DNA from: Deltaproteobacteria bacterium | GTDB lineage: Bacteria > Myxococcota_A > Polyangia > Polyangiales > Houyiibacteriaceae | DNA length: 6,719 bases | Direction: 5' to 3' | Assembly (NCBI GenBank): GCA_027295555.1 | Contig: JAPUKT010000489.1 | Coordinates: 1 to 6,719, forward strand | Shown: positions 6,684 through 6,719 of the stretch, in pieces | Layout of the letters: each line of letters starts with the position of its first letter | How positions within the stretch are numbered: position 1 is the stretch's first letter | Translations under genes and position numbers: made by a program | Notes under the pieces: generated by a model | Told to the model about the DNA's origin: nothing | Seen by the model: only the letters and a program-made list of their open reading frames with translations | The model's database searches: none

Positions 6684-6719
6684 GGCCCGAGCCTGCCGGA
6701 GGGCGGTCCGCACGGCCAA

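Overview
The window is GC-rich bacterial chromosomal DNA (third codon positions mostly G or C) with tightly packed genes. A Hanks-type Ser/Thr kinase of the Pkn kind, a large membrane-bound GAF/GGDEF protein and a plant/chlamydial-type enoyl-ACP reductase point towards a deltaproteobacterium in the broad sense, most likely Myxococcota. This placement is an inference from gene content; there is no rRNA or other marker gene to test it.

Layout: positions 1-235 hold no gene I can call with confidence. A soluble Ser/Thr protein kinase runs rightward (236-1201) and converges on fabI (1285-2205, leftward). The 83-bp gap between them holds a degenerate GTACTC repeat arranged in inverted arms. fabI is divergent, across only 47 bp, from an ethanolamine permease of the APC family (eat, 2253-3713, rightward). 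A SixA-type phosphohistidine phosphatase (3736-4221) follows 22 bp later on the same strand and is probably co-transcribed with it. It converges, 23 bp away, on a six-helix, double-GAF GGDEF diguanylate cyclase (4245-6329, leftward). Upstream of the cyclase on the same strand lies a small FtsB/DivIC-type divisome protein (6399-6683).

Functionally these look like separate housekeeping and signalling units rather than one pathway. They cover protein phosphorylation, the last step of fatty-acid elongation, amine uptake, phosphohistidine turnover, c-di-GMP synthesis and cell division. I found no mobile element, CRISPR array, RNA gene or defence module, and no clear sign of a new multi-gene system. 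The observations most worth following are the plant-type FabI, the mirrored intergenic repeat, an Asn-to-His change in the kinase catalytic loop, and a run of A/T-ending codons (two TTA) over the GGDEF active site.
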